Shown one piece after another: positions 1 to 7,518 of a stretch of 64,000 bases of DNA (positions are counted from its first letter, which is position 1; the number at the start of each line of letters is the position of its first letter). The notes beneath the pieces are model-generated. The model searched no databases. It worked only from the letters and a program-made list of their open reading frames with translations, and had not been told where the DNA came from. The stretch covers positions 124,001 through 188,000 of the forward strand of contig NZ_RQEV01000001.1 in assembly GCF_004771275.1 (NCBI RefSeq), written 5' to 3'. Source of the stretch: Leptospira fluminis. GTDB lineage: Bacteria > Spirochaetota > Leptospiria > Leptospirales > Leptospiraceae. The translations under genes were made by a program, and so were the position numbers.

Positions 1-242
1 CCTTGGTATTCGGGCCCGAAAGCTATGTTCTTATCCTTATGCTTCTCCGATTCTTTGAGTGCGAGGAGGAAAAGGTTGTTTTTGACAACCTTCATCTCCG
101 AGCCTTCCTTACGGAGTTTTGCGCGAAGACCGGTGATTTCCTCCACGGTCAGACCGCTGTAGCTAGCGAGGATAAAGTCGCTGTTCTCTTCGAGTTTGCC
201 CTTCAATTGGGCGACTGCTTCGTGTTTTTCCTGGCTGGGCAT
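1..242 (-). CDS. rplJ: 50S ribosomal protein L10 (partial)
   Basis: Only the N-terminal part (about 80 residues, beginning [20 protein letters not shown]) is inside the window; the gene runs off the left edge. L10 anchors the L7/L12 stalk on the large ribosomal subunit. The N-terminal pattern of a helix followed by [13 protein letters not shown] and then [11 protein letters not shown] is typical of L10. The ATG lies 27 bases downstream of the rplA stop, so it belongs to the nusG-rplKAJ transcription unit. Confidence 0.93.
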   Translation of the reverse strand, partial: MPSQEKHEAVAQLKGKLEENSDFILASYSGLTVEEITGLRAKLRKEGSEMKVVKNNLFLLALKESEKHKDKNIAFGPEYQ

Positions 243-269
243 ATTGATTCCTCTCCCTGTCTTCGGACC

Positions 270-962
270 TTAGAGGGCCGAGTTGACCAGTTCCTTAACG
301 TCGACCTTAATCCCTGCGCCCATAGTCGGAGAGACCGCGAAGGTTTTCAGGTAATCACCCTTGGCATCCGAGGGTTTGTCCCGGAGAAGGGTTTGAACTA
401 CGGTACGAATATTTTCCACGAGTTTCGTTTGGTCAAAACTGACCTTGCCTACTCCTAGATGGACGACCCCGCCTTTATCGGGACGGTATTCGATTCTTCC
501 CGATTTGAGTTCGCCCACTGCCTTTGCCACGTCGTTCGTAACGGTGCCTGCTTTGGGTTTCGGCATTAAGCCTTTGCGCCCGAGAATCGGCCCCAGCTTA
601 CCTACGTCCTTCATCATATCGGGAGTAGCGACGCAAGCATCGAAATCCGTCCAACCGCCGGCGACCTTTTCGATCAGATCGGCGTCTCCCACGAATTCCG
701 CTCCTGCGGCCTTGGCTTCGTTCTGTTTGTCTCCTTTGCAAAAAACCAAAACACGGACCAATTTTCCGGTTCCGTGGGGAAGCGAAATCGTTCCCCGGAT
801 ATTCTGCAGAGACTTATAATTGACTTTCGTTGCGATTTCTATCGTTCCATCGAATTTGGTGTAGGAAGAAGCTTTGGCCAATTCCACCGCTTTTTCGACG
901 GGATATACTTTGGTGCTGTCGATGTTTTCTTTCGCAGCACGATATTTCTTTCCGCGCTTCAT
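270..962 (-). CDS. rplA: 50S ribosomal protein L1
   Basis: A protein of 230 residues, the normal length for bacterial L1, which forms the L1 stalk at the ribosomal E site. The sequence starts MKRGKKYRAAKENIDSTKVY and carries the family signature region around GRKGLMPKPKAGTV. The open frame extends 13 codons upstream, but the ATG at 960-962 matches the family N terminus and lies only 5 bases from the rplK stop, so the longer start is unlikely. Confidence 0.97.
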   Translation of the reverse strand: MKRGKKYRAAKENIDSTKVYPVEKAVELAKASSYTKFDGTIEIATKVNYKSLQNIRGTISLPHGTGKLVRVLVFCKGDKQNEAKAAGAEFVGDADLIEKVAGGWTDFDACVATPDMMKDVGKLGPILGRKGLMPKPKAGTVTNDVAKAVGELKSGRIEYRPDKGGVVHLGVGKVSFDQTKLVENIRTVVQTLLRDKPSDAKGDYLKTFAVSPTMGAGIKVDVKELVNSAL

Positions 963-967
963 CGTTC

Positions 968-1396
968 TTATCCTTCCACCGAGACGCCCATAGAGCGGCA
1001 AGTACCTGCGATGATCTGAACCGCAGCGTCCAAATCATTGGCGTTGAGGTCTTCCATTTTGGTTTTTGCGATCTCTTCGAGCTGTTTACGAGTGATCTTT
1101 CCCACCTTCACTGTGTGAGGGGTAGCGGAACCGGTCTCCAAACCGATCGCCTTCTTAACCAGAAGAGCCGCCGGAGGAGACTTGGTAATGAACGTGAAAC
1201 TCCTGTCGGAGAACACGGTGATGACTACGGGAAGCTTGAGGCCGATCTGGGCCTTAGTCCTTTCGTTGAATTGCTTACAGAACTCCATGATATTCAAACC
1301 GGCCTGACCGAGAGCGGGGCCTACGGGAGGCGCCGGGTTGGCTTTGCCAGCTTCCACTTGGAGCTTGATCTGCTTTACGACTTTCTTTGCTGCCAT
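968..1396 (-). CDS. rplK: 50S ribosomal protein L11
   Basis: A protein of 142 residues, full length for L11, which forms the GTPase-associated centre. The sequence [20 protein letters not shown] followed by [20 protein letters not shown] is the classical N-terminal domain with the proline-rich thiostrepton-binding segment; the C terminus [16 protein letters not shown] is also diagnostic. It sits between nusG and rplA in the conserved order. Confidence 0.98.
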   Translation of the reverse strand: MAAKKVVKQIKLQVEAGKANPAPPVGPALGQAGLNIMEFCKQFNERTKAQIGLKLPVVITVFSDRSFTFITKSPPAALLVKKAIGLETGSATPHTVKVGKITRKQLEEIAKTKMEDLNANDLDAAVQIIAGTCRSMGVSVEG

Positions 1397-1437
1397 TGGC
1401 GAAACACCTTATTTGTTTCTCCCGGTTCACCCACCGG

Positions 1438-1983
1438 TCAGGGTTCGGTTTTGACCTGTAGATAATCCAATTCCACAGGGGTGGATCTTCCGAAAATCTC
1501 CACCTTCACTCTGAGCCTTCCCTTGTCGGGGAAGATCTCGTCTACGACTCCGGTAAAGTTGGCAAACGGTCCGTCGATGATCTTCAGACTGTCTCCGACC
1601 TTGAACAACAACCTCGGAGCGGCCGGCTCCTCGGATTTGAGCTCTCCCGATTCCGCGAAGAGGTTTTTAACCTCGTCTACGGAAAGAGGCTCAGGGCCAC
1701 CGTCTTTCGAACCTACAAAGGTCGAAACCGACGGAAGGCTCTGGATCATGAAACGCAAATCGTCGTCCATGTCCATTTCGATTAAAACGTAACCCGGCAT
1801 CAGCTTCTTCTTGGAAACTTTCTTTTTGCCGTGTTTCATCTCGGCGACATCCATGGTAGGGATGCGAATTTGCGGGATCTTATCCTCCAGTTTCCGCTGG
1901 GTGACCAGTTTCTCCAAATTCTTCTGCACCTTATTCTCGTGACCGGAATAGGTTTGCAGCGCGTACCATTTCAATTCACCCAT
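1438..1983 (-). CDS. nusG: Transcription termination/antitermination factor NusG
   Basis: A protein of 181 residues with an N-terminal NGN domain (MGELKWYALQTYSGHENKVQ, MPGYVLIEM near residue 65) and a C-terminal KOW domain (FKVGDSLKIIDGPFANFTGV). NusG binds RNA polymerase and couples it to Rho or to the ribosome. It lies 33 bases after secE and 41 bases before rplK, in the standard bacterial order. Confidence 0.98.
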   Translation of the reverse strand: MGELKWYALQTYSGHENKVQKNLEKLVTQRKLEDKIPQIRIPTMDVAEMKHGKKKVSKKKLMPGYVLIEMDMDDDLRFMIQSLPSVSTFVGSKDGGPEPLSVDEVKNLFAESGELKSEEPAAPRLLFKVGDSLKIIDGPFANFTGVVDEIFPDKGRLRVKVEIFGRSTPVELDYLQVKTEP

Positions 1984-2016
1984 GATGACTTCCTTTGCCG
2001 CCTCGCTTCCCTATCC

Positions 2017-2199
2017 TTACAGATTCCAAAATCCGGTGAGAAGCCGAACAAAGGCCATATCCGAAAGAAAAAGGAACGTAGAGAAGAAGAGAACCGTCCC
2101 TAAAACCACAAAGGTGGATTGAACCACTTCTTGGCGATTGGGCCACTGTACTTTTTTCAGTTCTTCGCGGCATTCTTGTATAAAAGCGTTTAACTTCAC
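2017..2199 (-). CDS. secE: Protein translocase subunit SecE
   Basis: Sixty residues with one C-terminal transmembrane helix (about residues 28-58) preceded by the amphipathic segment [20 protein letters not shown], whose KKVxWP motif defines SecE. It is the small essential subunit of the SecYEG channel. The short single-span form is normal outside the enterobacteria. It directly follows the tRNA-Trp gene and precedes nusG. Confidence 0.96.
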   Translation of the reverse strand: MKLNAFIQECREELKKVQWPNRQEVVQSTFVVLGTVLFFSTFLFLSDMAFVRLLTGFWNL

Positions 2200-2245
2200 T
2201 CGTTTCCTTCCTGTGCTTTGGCACTTACCAAAGAACCGTTCCGTG

Positions 2246-2316
<71 letters not shown>

Positions 2317-2331
2317 TTAAAATCGTAAAAC

Positions 2332-2404
<73 letters not shown>

Positions 2405-2447
2405 ATGTCTTGCTATCCGCTCCCAGGTAGGGAAGCTAGAAATACAC

Positions 2448-2475
2448 AGTATTTTTGCCCTGGGTCCTAGGTCAA
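2448..2475 (-). promoter_or_regulatory. Sigma-70 type promoter for the tRNA-secE-nusG-rpl unit
   Basis: On the minus strand TTGACC (2475-2470) is followed after 16 bases by AATACT (2453-2448). The predicted start is about 40 bases ahead of tRNA-Thr, and no other gene on this strand intervenes. Inferred from hexamer match and position only. Confidence 0.6.
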
Positions 2476-2604
2476 GGTTTTAGCGGTTGGATTCCATTCG
2501 TTTGGCACTATTTATGCTAGGAGAAAAAGAAGATCCGATTTTCCGAACCGAACCTTCCGGTTTATGTCGCATTCATAGGAAGCCCGAGAAAATTGCAGGT
2601 AAGT

Positions 2605-3021
2605 TTAGAAGGTCCGGGCGGAAGTACCGGTCACTTCCCCTTCCACTACTCCGCAAGTTCTCATAATCGGAACCGTCGGAAAGGGTAGAAAAAGCATAAA
2701 AACCGTCCAAGGAGGAAAGAAGTCGATCCCGTCTATGTAGATCACTGCGTTTTTCAACCGCATGGAATGTTTTTCGTCCGTGCTCGGATCTGCGATAATA
2801 TCGTTCCAAGAGACGGGAAAGGGGCGGTTATACCAAAACAAGGCCACGAAAGAATACATGCATTTCCTAAATTGAACCCGATTCGGCTGCGGAATTTCGA
2901 CTTTTTCCGCGGGAATTTCCCCGTTCGGGTAGAGTTGGACCCTACGAATGTATCCCTTTTCATAGAGACAATTCTGCGTAAAAAGCAGAAGCACGAGGAA
3001 GACCAACACCGAACGATTCAT
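2605..3021 (-). CDS. Predicted lipoprotein, unknown function
   Basis: 138 residues. The N terminus MNRSVLVFLVLLLFTQNC is a spirochaetal lipoprotein signal with the acylated cysteine at residue 18. The rest is hydrophobic in patches (VALFWYNRPFPVSWNDIIAD, WTVFMLFLPFPTVPIM) and contains short motifs reminiscent of small secreted Leptospira proteins, but I recognise no domain. The ATG at 3021 was chosen because it starts the signal peptide and overlaps the upstream stop by four bases, so the pair 3018-3371 and this gene is translationally coupled. Confidence 0.7.
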   Translation of the reverse strand: MNRSVLVFLVLLLFTQNCLYEKGYIRRVQLYPNGEIPAEKVEIPQPNRVQFRKCMYSFVALFWYNRPFPVSWNDIIADPSTDEKHSMRLKNAVIYIDGIDFFPPWTVFMLFLPFPTVPIMRTCGVVEGEVTGTSARTF

Positions 3022-3371
3022 TTCTTTTTTCTCTCCGGAGTGTATTCTATCTGCCAACACCCCGATCGGTGCTCGAAGTGCACGTCGTTAAACGCCACGA
3101 TTTTCGGATCCTTCTTCATTTCTTCGCGGAGAGCTTCCACAAGCACATCTGTCTTTGCTTTATGGATTCCGACTTGAAACGCGTTCAAGAACGTCTTATC
3201 GCAGATCTTCGTGCTTACGCGCTCTGCTGCGGCCATCGAAGCGCTGGCCTCGTATTCCGCCCCGATCGTCAATTCGTTGAAATGCCCCAGCACCTTTCTT
3301 CCGTAACAATCGTTCGAAAGACAAGATGCGATTCCTAAAAAACAGAATGAGAGAATCCGTTTCGATCCCAT
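3018..3371 (-). CDS. Predicted exported protein, unknown function
   Basis: 117 residues beginning MGSKRILSFCFLGIASCLSN, a short signal with a possible lipobox cysteine at residue 17. The mature part has TIGAEYEASASMAAAERVST and an alternating region ending CWQIEYTPERKKK. It resembles TRL-like small lipoproteins of spirochaetes only in general layout. The ATG has no good Shine-Dalgarno sequence and lies about 6 bases after the predicted transcription start of the promoter at 3383-3411. It overlaps the following lipoprotein gene by four bases. Confidence 0.65.
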   Translation of the reverse strand: MGSKRILSFCFLGIASCLSNDCYGRKVLGHFNELTIGAEYEASASMAAAERVSTKICDKTFLNAFQVGIHKAKTDVLVEALREEMKKDPKIVAFNDVHFEHRSGCWQIEYTPERKKK

Positions 3372-3698
3372 GTTTAACTGAGAGAATTTCGTTTATCAAT
3401 AAAGAAGTCAAGAGCCATTCCCGACTTTTTCTTTTTTGTAAACTCATCCTTCCTTTAAGAGCGGAAAAATTGAAACGGGTTTGTAAAGGGGAAAAGAGAC
3501 ATTAAGGATTCCGAAAAAAGGATACACTCAAGAATCGGAAATAATAAGCGAAATATAAGAACCCTATAGGATCCGATGTAATTGCAAAGCTCCCGCACGA
3601 TAAAAGGTCCGAAAAAAATTGATCCCCGCGATGGCTAAAAACACTCCTTCTCTTGTCGGGATGGCGCGCGATTCCAAGCATTCACCGAGAGGAAATCA
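3372..3698. other. Non-coding stretch between two minus-strand genes
   Basis: About 330 bases without a convincing gene. Its left end holds the candidate promoter at 3383-3411. The remainder is purine-rich on the plus strand (runs such as GGATTCCGAAAAAAGGATAC); I see no tRNA, clear hairpin terminator or riboswitch fold. Confidence 0.6.
3383..3411 (-). promoter_or_regulatory. Candidate promoter for the 3371-2605 gene pair
   Basis: On the minus strand TTGACT (3411-3406) and AATTCT (3388-3383) are separated by 17 bases. The -35 box is strong and the -10 box weak. The predicted transcript would start only a few bases before the ATG at 3371, giving a nearly leaderless message. Confidence 0.4.
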
Positions 3699-4496
3699 TT
3701 ACGGAAACAAGGAAAACGAACCGGATACGACTCCCCTATTTTTTCCTTCCGGGATCAGGAAAGGATGTAAGGCCCAAGATCCGTCGGGATTTAAATTCCG
3801 GAAATTGGTTGTGGATACTCTTCTTCCCTTTACAAATTTAGAATATTCCTCCGCAATGAGCTCCTCATTTTCGGTAAATCGATCCGGCTTCCCGTCTTCG
3901 TCCGTATCAATCTCCATTCGAACCATAGGATAAATCCAAAGATTCACACCCTGCTTTCCGTCCAGATTCGATTCGATTCGCGCGATCGTTCCCGTTAGGA
4001 CCTGAGGAGCCGCATTCCAATTATAATAGATCGAGGTCTCGAAAACTCCGTCCCCGTTCGTATCCAGCAAATCTACGATTCTAAAGTTATTCGGCCCGTA
4101 GTAGGATTTGGTATCTACTGCGTTCCCGGGTTTCGAGATCTGTTCCCTGTAAAGGATATTCGATTTGTCCGACCTCTTCGGATCCGTACTGACCCATTGC
4201 CAAGTATCGGCCTGCCCCGATCTATGCTCGTCGATTTCCACAAAAACGATCTTCCCGGTCTTCTTATAGCGGAAAGAATGCACATTCGGTTCCGCCCGGG
4301 AGGCCGCAGAAAAATCAATCGTCTCAAAGGGAGACCTGCATGCAGAAAGGAGAAAAAGGAGCACAAAAAATAGCGGAGAAAGGAATCGGAAAGATCGAAC
4401 GTTCCTCCTCGCAAAAGACAAAATCAGCCGGAAAGCAAATGGAGAAAAAAGAAAAATCACGCTAAAACCTATCGATTGGATTTTGCCCGTTTGCAT
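3699..4496 (-). CDS. Predicted lipoprotein with calcium-loop-like repeats
   Basis: 265 residues as drawn. A hydrophobic stretch ending FFVLLFLLSAC gives a lipobox with the cysteine near residue 53, so the real start may lie downstream of the ATG; no alternative ATG precedes the signal, but TTG codons do. The mature part contains two acidic loops, DLLDTNGDGVFET and IDTDEDGKPDRF, that look like EF-hand or thrombospondin-type Ca-binding loops. This pattern is common in Leptospira surface lipoproteins. The gene is alone, divergent from the lipoprotein gene at 4774. Confidence 0.7.
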   Translation of the reverse strand: MQTGKIQSIGFSVIFLFSPFAFRLILSFARRNVRSFRFLSPLFFVLLFLLSACRSPFETIDFSAASRAEPNVHSFRYKKTGKIVFVEIDEHRSGQADTWQWVSTDPKRSDKSNILYREQISKPGNAVDTKSYYGPNNFRIVDLLDTNGDGVFETSIYYNWNAAPQVLTGTIARIESNLDGKQGVNLWIYPMVRMEIDTDEDGKPDRFTENEELIAEEYSKFVKGRRVSTTNFRNLNPDGSWALHPFLIPEGKNRGVVSGSFSLFP

Positions 4497-4675
4497 TCAA
4501 GGAGAACGAAAGAAACCTCCTTCCAGGGCAATTTCAATCCGTCAGATCTTGCTGATTCTCAAAAACCTGCCATCTGCCCTACGAATAGTAGGGAATACGG
4601 TAAATTCGGCATAAGAAAGCGACCCGACCGATCCTCTTTCTCAATTTAGCCCGGCGCAAGGCAAAATCAACCATA

Positions 4676-4697
4676 AAATTATTTTATAAAATAATTT
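4676..4697. repeat. 22-bp perfect AT-only palindrome
   Basis: Two 11-base arms, AAATTATTTTA and TAAAATAATTT, are exact reverse complements with no spacer. It lies in the divergent region between two lipoprotein genes, about 77 bases upstream of the start at 4774, and could be an operator or a cruciform-prone promoter element. Confidence 0.6.
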
Positions 4698-4773
4698 ATT
4701 ATTTAATGGACAAAAATAAAACGGATCCGACAAACTAGCCCTGAAATAACGCCCAATGGAGATAAGATATCGT

Positions 4774-5511
4774 ATGGGAAAAATAAAATTCATCGGATTC
4801 GCATTTCTATGCATTTCCGTATTCGCAAATTGCGCCAAGAAACACGACAATAAGGACCAAGAAACGATTGCCGCTTTGCTTCTGTTGACTTCGGGAAATT
4901 GCGCGCAGACCCAAAAAATTGCAGCGAATAGCTACATGTCCACACTCACCCCTGTTCCTTCCAGTTCCTGCAACCAGGCAACGATTTTCGGAACGGATCC
5001 GAATTCGACGCAGGCAATCGGAGTGTCCCAACTAAAAGCCACGTTAGCGATCGCTCAGGGAATTTCCGGATGTACGAACACGAGCAATTACATCCAAAAT
5101 CTAATCAATTCTGCGGCTCCGGTCAACCAAACCACCTGGAACTCCCTCGTAGCCGGAATGCAATGGACTCCCCTTTCCAGCATAGTGACGGAAGGAATGG
5201 CAAGCGTGACCAAAACATGGCCTTCTCTAACCCCCTCACAATTGGCATCGATCGGAACCGCAAGTGTTTCCCAATACCAAACGTTTGCGTACGAAACAAT
5301 GATCTCCGTGTATGCATCGGCAGCAAGTGAAGCATCCTGCACCGCGGCAGTCTTGGCAAAGATAAATGCGGATTTTCCAAATACCCAATTTCTCTGGAGC
5401 ACAACTACTCCCACAGCGGCAGCCCCTACGTTGATTAGCATTGCATGTACCTATGGATCCGCAAGAAACACCGCCATAGGACAATGCGCGACCTTGAATA
5501 ACTTATTCTAA
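4774..5511 (+). CDS. Predicted lipoprotein, unknown function
   Basis: 245 residues from MGKIKFIGFAFLCISVFANC, a lipoprotein signal with the cysteine at residue 20; an in-frame ATG 18 bases upstream is possible but would lengthen the signal. The mature part is Ser/Thr/Ala-rich and low in charge, with eight further cysteines that could form disulphides. The segment TIAALLLLTSGNC after the signal is a recurrent feature of Leptospira lipoproteins in my recollection. No known domain is recognised. A hairpin and T-run follow it. Confidence 0.72.
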   Translation: MGKIKFIGFAFLCISVFANCAKKHDNKDQETIAALLLLTSGNCAQTQKIAANSYMSTLTPVPSSSCNQATIFGTDPNSTQAIGVSQLKATLAIAQGISGCTNTSNYIQNLINSAAPVNQTTWNSLVAGMQWTPLSSIVTEGMASVTKTWPSLTPSQLASIGTASVSQYQTFAYETMISVYASAASEASCTAAVLAKINADFPNTQFLWSTTTPTAAAPTLISIACTYGSARNTAIGQCATLNNLF

Positions 5512-5531
5512 TCGCCACGATCTCTCCGGCA

Positions 5532-5587
5532 GACCGATCCTTTGCAAAACTTTCCGGAGGCAAGGGAATCGGTTTGCCTTCTTTTTT
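5532..5587 (+). terminator. Probable intrinsic terminator after the 4774 lipoprotein gene
   Basis: An imperfect stem pairs ACCGATCCTTTGC with GCAAGGGAATCGGT and is followed by TTGCCTTCTTTTTT. A smaller alternative stem GGCAA/TTGCC sits directly before the T-run. Position 20 bases after the stop fits a terminator. Confidence 0.45.
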
Positions 5588-5831
5588 CCGGCGCCAAACC
5601 CTACACCAAAAGACAACAAAGCGGACTCCTTTTGTCATAAGAAAAATCTAGAACCAAAAACCCTCTCAAACCCGCATAACGTAAATCCCGCGGATCTCTC
5701 CCTCAAAAAATCTCTTTTTGACTTCGCCCCCCTCTCTTCGGAACAACAATTCCTCCGCCGAACCTGAGAAAGATCAAGAGAGGAATATTCCATTTTAAAA
5801 TATTTTACTTGATTTATACTATTCCGAAATA

Positions 5832-5846
5832 GGATATAAAATATCC
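5832..5846 (+). promoter_or_regulatory. Inverted repeat in the promoter of the 5856 gene
   Basis: GGATATAAAATATCC is a perfect 6-base inverted repeat with a 3-base centre, 9 bases before the ATG at 5856. It overlaps a TATAAA-like -10 element, which is where a repressor such as one of the neighbouring XRE proteins could bind. The preceding 300 bases (from 5588) hold no recognisable gene. Confidence 0.4.
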
Positions 5847-5855
5847 GAGATAAGT

Positions 5856-6494
5856 ATGTTCCTAAAGGAAATCCGTCATTTTTACGAATGGAAAGATTTG
5901 CTCTATAGCCCCGAGCATTTTGTGCAAGGGTTTCCGGCATTCGAATTGGCCAGAGAATGGCAAGAGGCCAATGGAATTCCGGCGGGCGTTTCACGACAAT
6001 TGGATCGAATTTCCGAACTGGAAGATCTCAAACTTCTCTTTGGAATTCCGCAATTCAAGATCCCCATGCCCGTACTGACCCAAAGGTCGCAGACGGACCT
6101 CCTAGCTTTTTGCAAGAACCGCAAAGGCCTATGGATCCTAACGGTGGAAGGAAAGGAAACTCTTGGACCCAGAATCCGCGATTGGCTTGCGGAGTCCCCG
6201 GCAAGATCCCAAAAACTCTCCCGACTCTTGGAATCTCTCGGGATTTCGGAAAAGGAGGCTTTGCACTTGCGATTCCAACTGATACGCCGCCTTTATTCCC
6301 TAATTACTTTTATGGACGATTTTTCCACTCCTCAGGGAATTTTCCTGGTACAGGGATTTGGAGGAGATAAGAGTTTATATTATGACTTTACTCAATTTTT
6401 AAGCGCCCTTGGAATGCGTCCGAGCAAGGATCCCCTACCTGTATCACTGCAATTAGGAGGGAAGCATGTGTACTTCGTTTTTTACGACTCTTAA
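5856..6494 (+). CDS. DUF6946-like protein with nuclease-like D...E-x-K signature
   Basis: 212 residues, no signal peptide or membrane span. It opens FYEWKDLLYSPEHF and carries GIPQFKIPMPVL, RSQTDLLAF and WILTVEGKETLG, then RLLESLGISEKEALHLRFQLIRR. From memory this layout (IPE-K-P, SQTD, VEGK, RYQLLHR) matches a poorly described bacterial family, DUF6946. Asp81, Glu98 and Lys100 are spaced like the core of PD-(D/E)XK nucleases. The family match is moderately sure; nuclease activity is inference. It faces two XRE regulator genes, and an inverted repeat lies at its promoter. Confidence 0.6.
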   Translation: MFLKEIRHFYEWKDLLYSPEHFVQGFPAFELAREWQEANGIPAGVSRQLDRISELEDLKLLFGIPQFKIPMPVLTQRSQTDLLAFCKNRKGLWILTVEGKETLGPRIRDWLAESPARSQKLSRLLESLGISEKEALHLRFQLIRRLYSLITFMDDFSTPQGIFLVQGFGGDKSLYYDFTQFLSALGMRPSKDPLPVSLQLGGKHVYFVFYDS

Positions 6495-6588
6495 AAAGAG
6501 AAGGAAGTCACTCTCAATCGCCGGTTTACTGCCAAAGAACAACCGCCATAGGACGTACAGAGCCCTAGGAAAAAGAAACGGGAAAGCC

Positions 6589-6912
6589 CTAACCTCTTTT
6601 TTTCCGACGAGGAGACGCGGCCTTCAAGCTCTTTCGAAGCGGGGATTTTACCCTTCCGGAAGCGGAGGGATAAAAGAAATATTCCACCGGCTTGCCCAGA
6701 AATCGACTCAATTCGAGAAGCTCAAGTACGTCCAGTCTGCGCTGGCAGGACTCGATTTTAGACACCAATGACTGTTTGATCTCGAGAGCCTGGGCCACTT
6801 CCTCTTGGGTTAATTCGGCGGTTAGGCGGGCTTGTCGTACTTTATCTATGATTCGGCGATATTCGTCGCTATATATGGTTTTACTCAAAGTACAAAACAT
6901 TGTACTTCTCAT
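6589..6912 (-). CDS. XRE-family transcriptional regulator (first paralogue)
   Basis: 107 residues from the ATG at 6912, which has AAGGAG two bases upstream. A helix-turn-helix spans about residues 27-80 (LTQEEVAQALEIKQSLVSKI) and ends KPVEYFF, followed by a basic tail KSPLRKSLKAASPRRKKRG. Its paralogue at 7154-7432 begins at a TTG giving M-AKTIY; the equivalent TTG here (6888, M-SKTIY) would give 99 residues, so the start is uncertain. A perfect inverted repeat covers this start region, suggesting autoregulation. The gene converges on the DUF6946-like gene. Confidence 0.85.
   Translation of the reverse strand: MRSTMFCTLSKTIYSDEYRRIIDKVRQARLTAELTQEEVAQALEIKQSLVSKIESCQRRLDVLELLELSRFLGKPVEYFFYPSASGRVKSPLRKSLKAASPRRKKRG
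6888..6907. promoter_or_regulatory. Perfect inverted repeat over the start of XRE gene 1
   Basis: AAGTACAAAACATTGTACTT: arms of 8 bases, exact reverse complements, centre of 4. It begins 5 bases into the ATG-started frame and reaches the alternative TTG start. Size and symmetry suit a dimeric XRE repressor operator. Confidence 0.6.
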
Positions 6913-7153
6913 ATCTCCTTATGCCAAATTTGAATATTATGGAAACCGCGAGTATCGGACTCAGAAAAGGGAGAAAACATTGACAAATGTCTACTTTTCA
7001 AAAATCGAAAGTGGCTTTACTCGTTCAAAGGCCTTTCTGCAAACGATCCTTTTTTTTGGAAAACAGGAATGCATTCTAATTTGAAATTCATTCTCGTTTG
7101 TATTTCCCTTTATCCGACTTCCGTCGTTGGGGAAAAAGAAAATCGAAGGAAGA

Positions 7154-7432
7154 TCAACGCCTTTTGGGCGCCGCGGCTTTTAAGGATTTCTTTTTTCGTT
7201 CCGAATCGTCGAAGCGAAAAAAGAAATCTAAAGGTTTGCGGTAAATTTTTGCCAAGGTCCAAAATTCGATCACATCGATTCGCCGGTCTCCGGCTTCGAT
7301 TTTAGAAACGTACGATTGCGGCTCTCCCAAGGTCTCTGCTACCTCGACTTGGGTAAAGCCGGCCTCTTTTCGGGCCTTTTTCAATAGCTTTTGAAAAGCT
7401 CGGTATTCTTCGGTATAAATCGTTTTTGCCAA
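7154..7432 (-). CDS. XRE-family transcriptional regulator (second paralogue)
   Basis: 92 residues starting from TTG at 7432 (MAKTIYTEEYRAFQKLLKKA). The helix-turn-helix covers about residues 22-72 (GFTQVEVAETLGEPQSYVSK) and ends PLDFFF; a short basic tail KKKSLKAAAPKRR closes it. The closest relative in the window is the gene at 6589-6912: both share TIY-EY at the N terminus, RR-DV-E after the recognition helix and the KSLKAA tail. No strong Shine-Dalgarno is near the TTG; a TAAAAT element about 10 bases upstream hints at a very short leader. Confidence 0.85.
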   Translation of the reverse strand: MAKTIYTEEYRAFQKLLKKARKEAGFTQVEVAETLGEPQSYVSKIEAGDRRIDVIEFWTLAKIYRKPLDFFFRFDDSERKKKSLKAAAPKRR

Positions 7433-7436
7433 AACG
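7421..7436. promoter_or_regulatory. Inverted repeat over the start of XRE gene 2
   Basis: CGTTTTTGCCAAAACG has 6-base arms (CGTTTT/AAAACG) around a 4-base centre and contains the TTG start codon. Its position matches that of the repeat at 6888-6907, though the sequence differs. Confidence 0.35.
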
Positions 7437-7518
7437 TATCTATTTTACTTCCCAATCCAGCATATACCAAATCAGGATAGAAATCCTGGAGAATCGGATT
7501 TTTTCCTCCCCTGGCAAT

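Noticed and set aside
6978..6991. ACATTGACAAATGT between the XRE genes as a third operator or -35 box
   Set aside because: Only 5-base arms, no matching -10 box, and no sequence relation to the repeats at 6888 or 7421.
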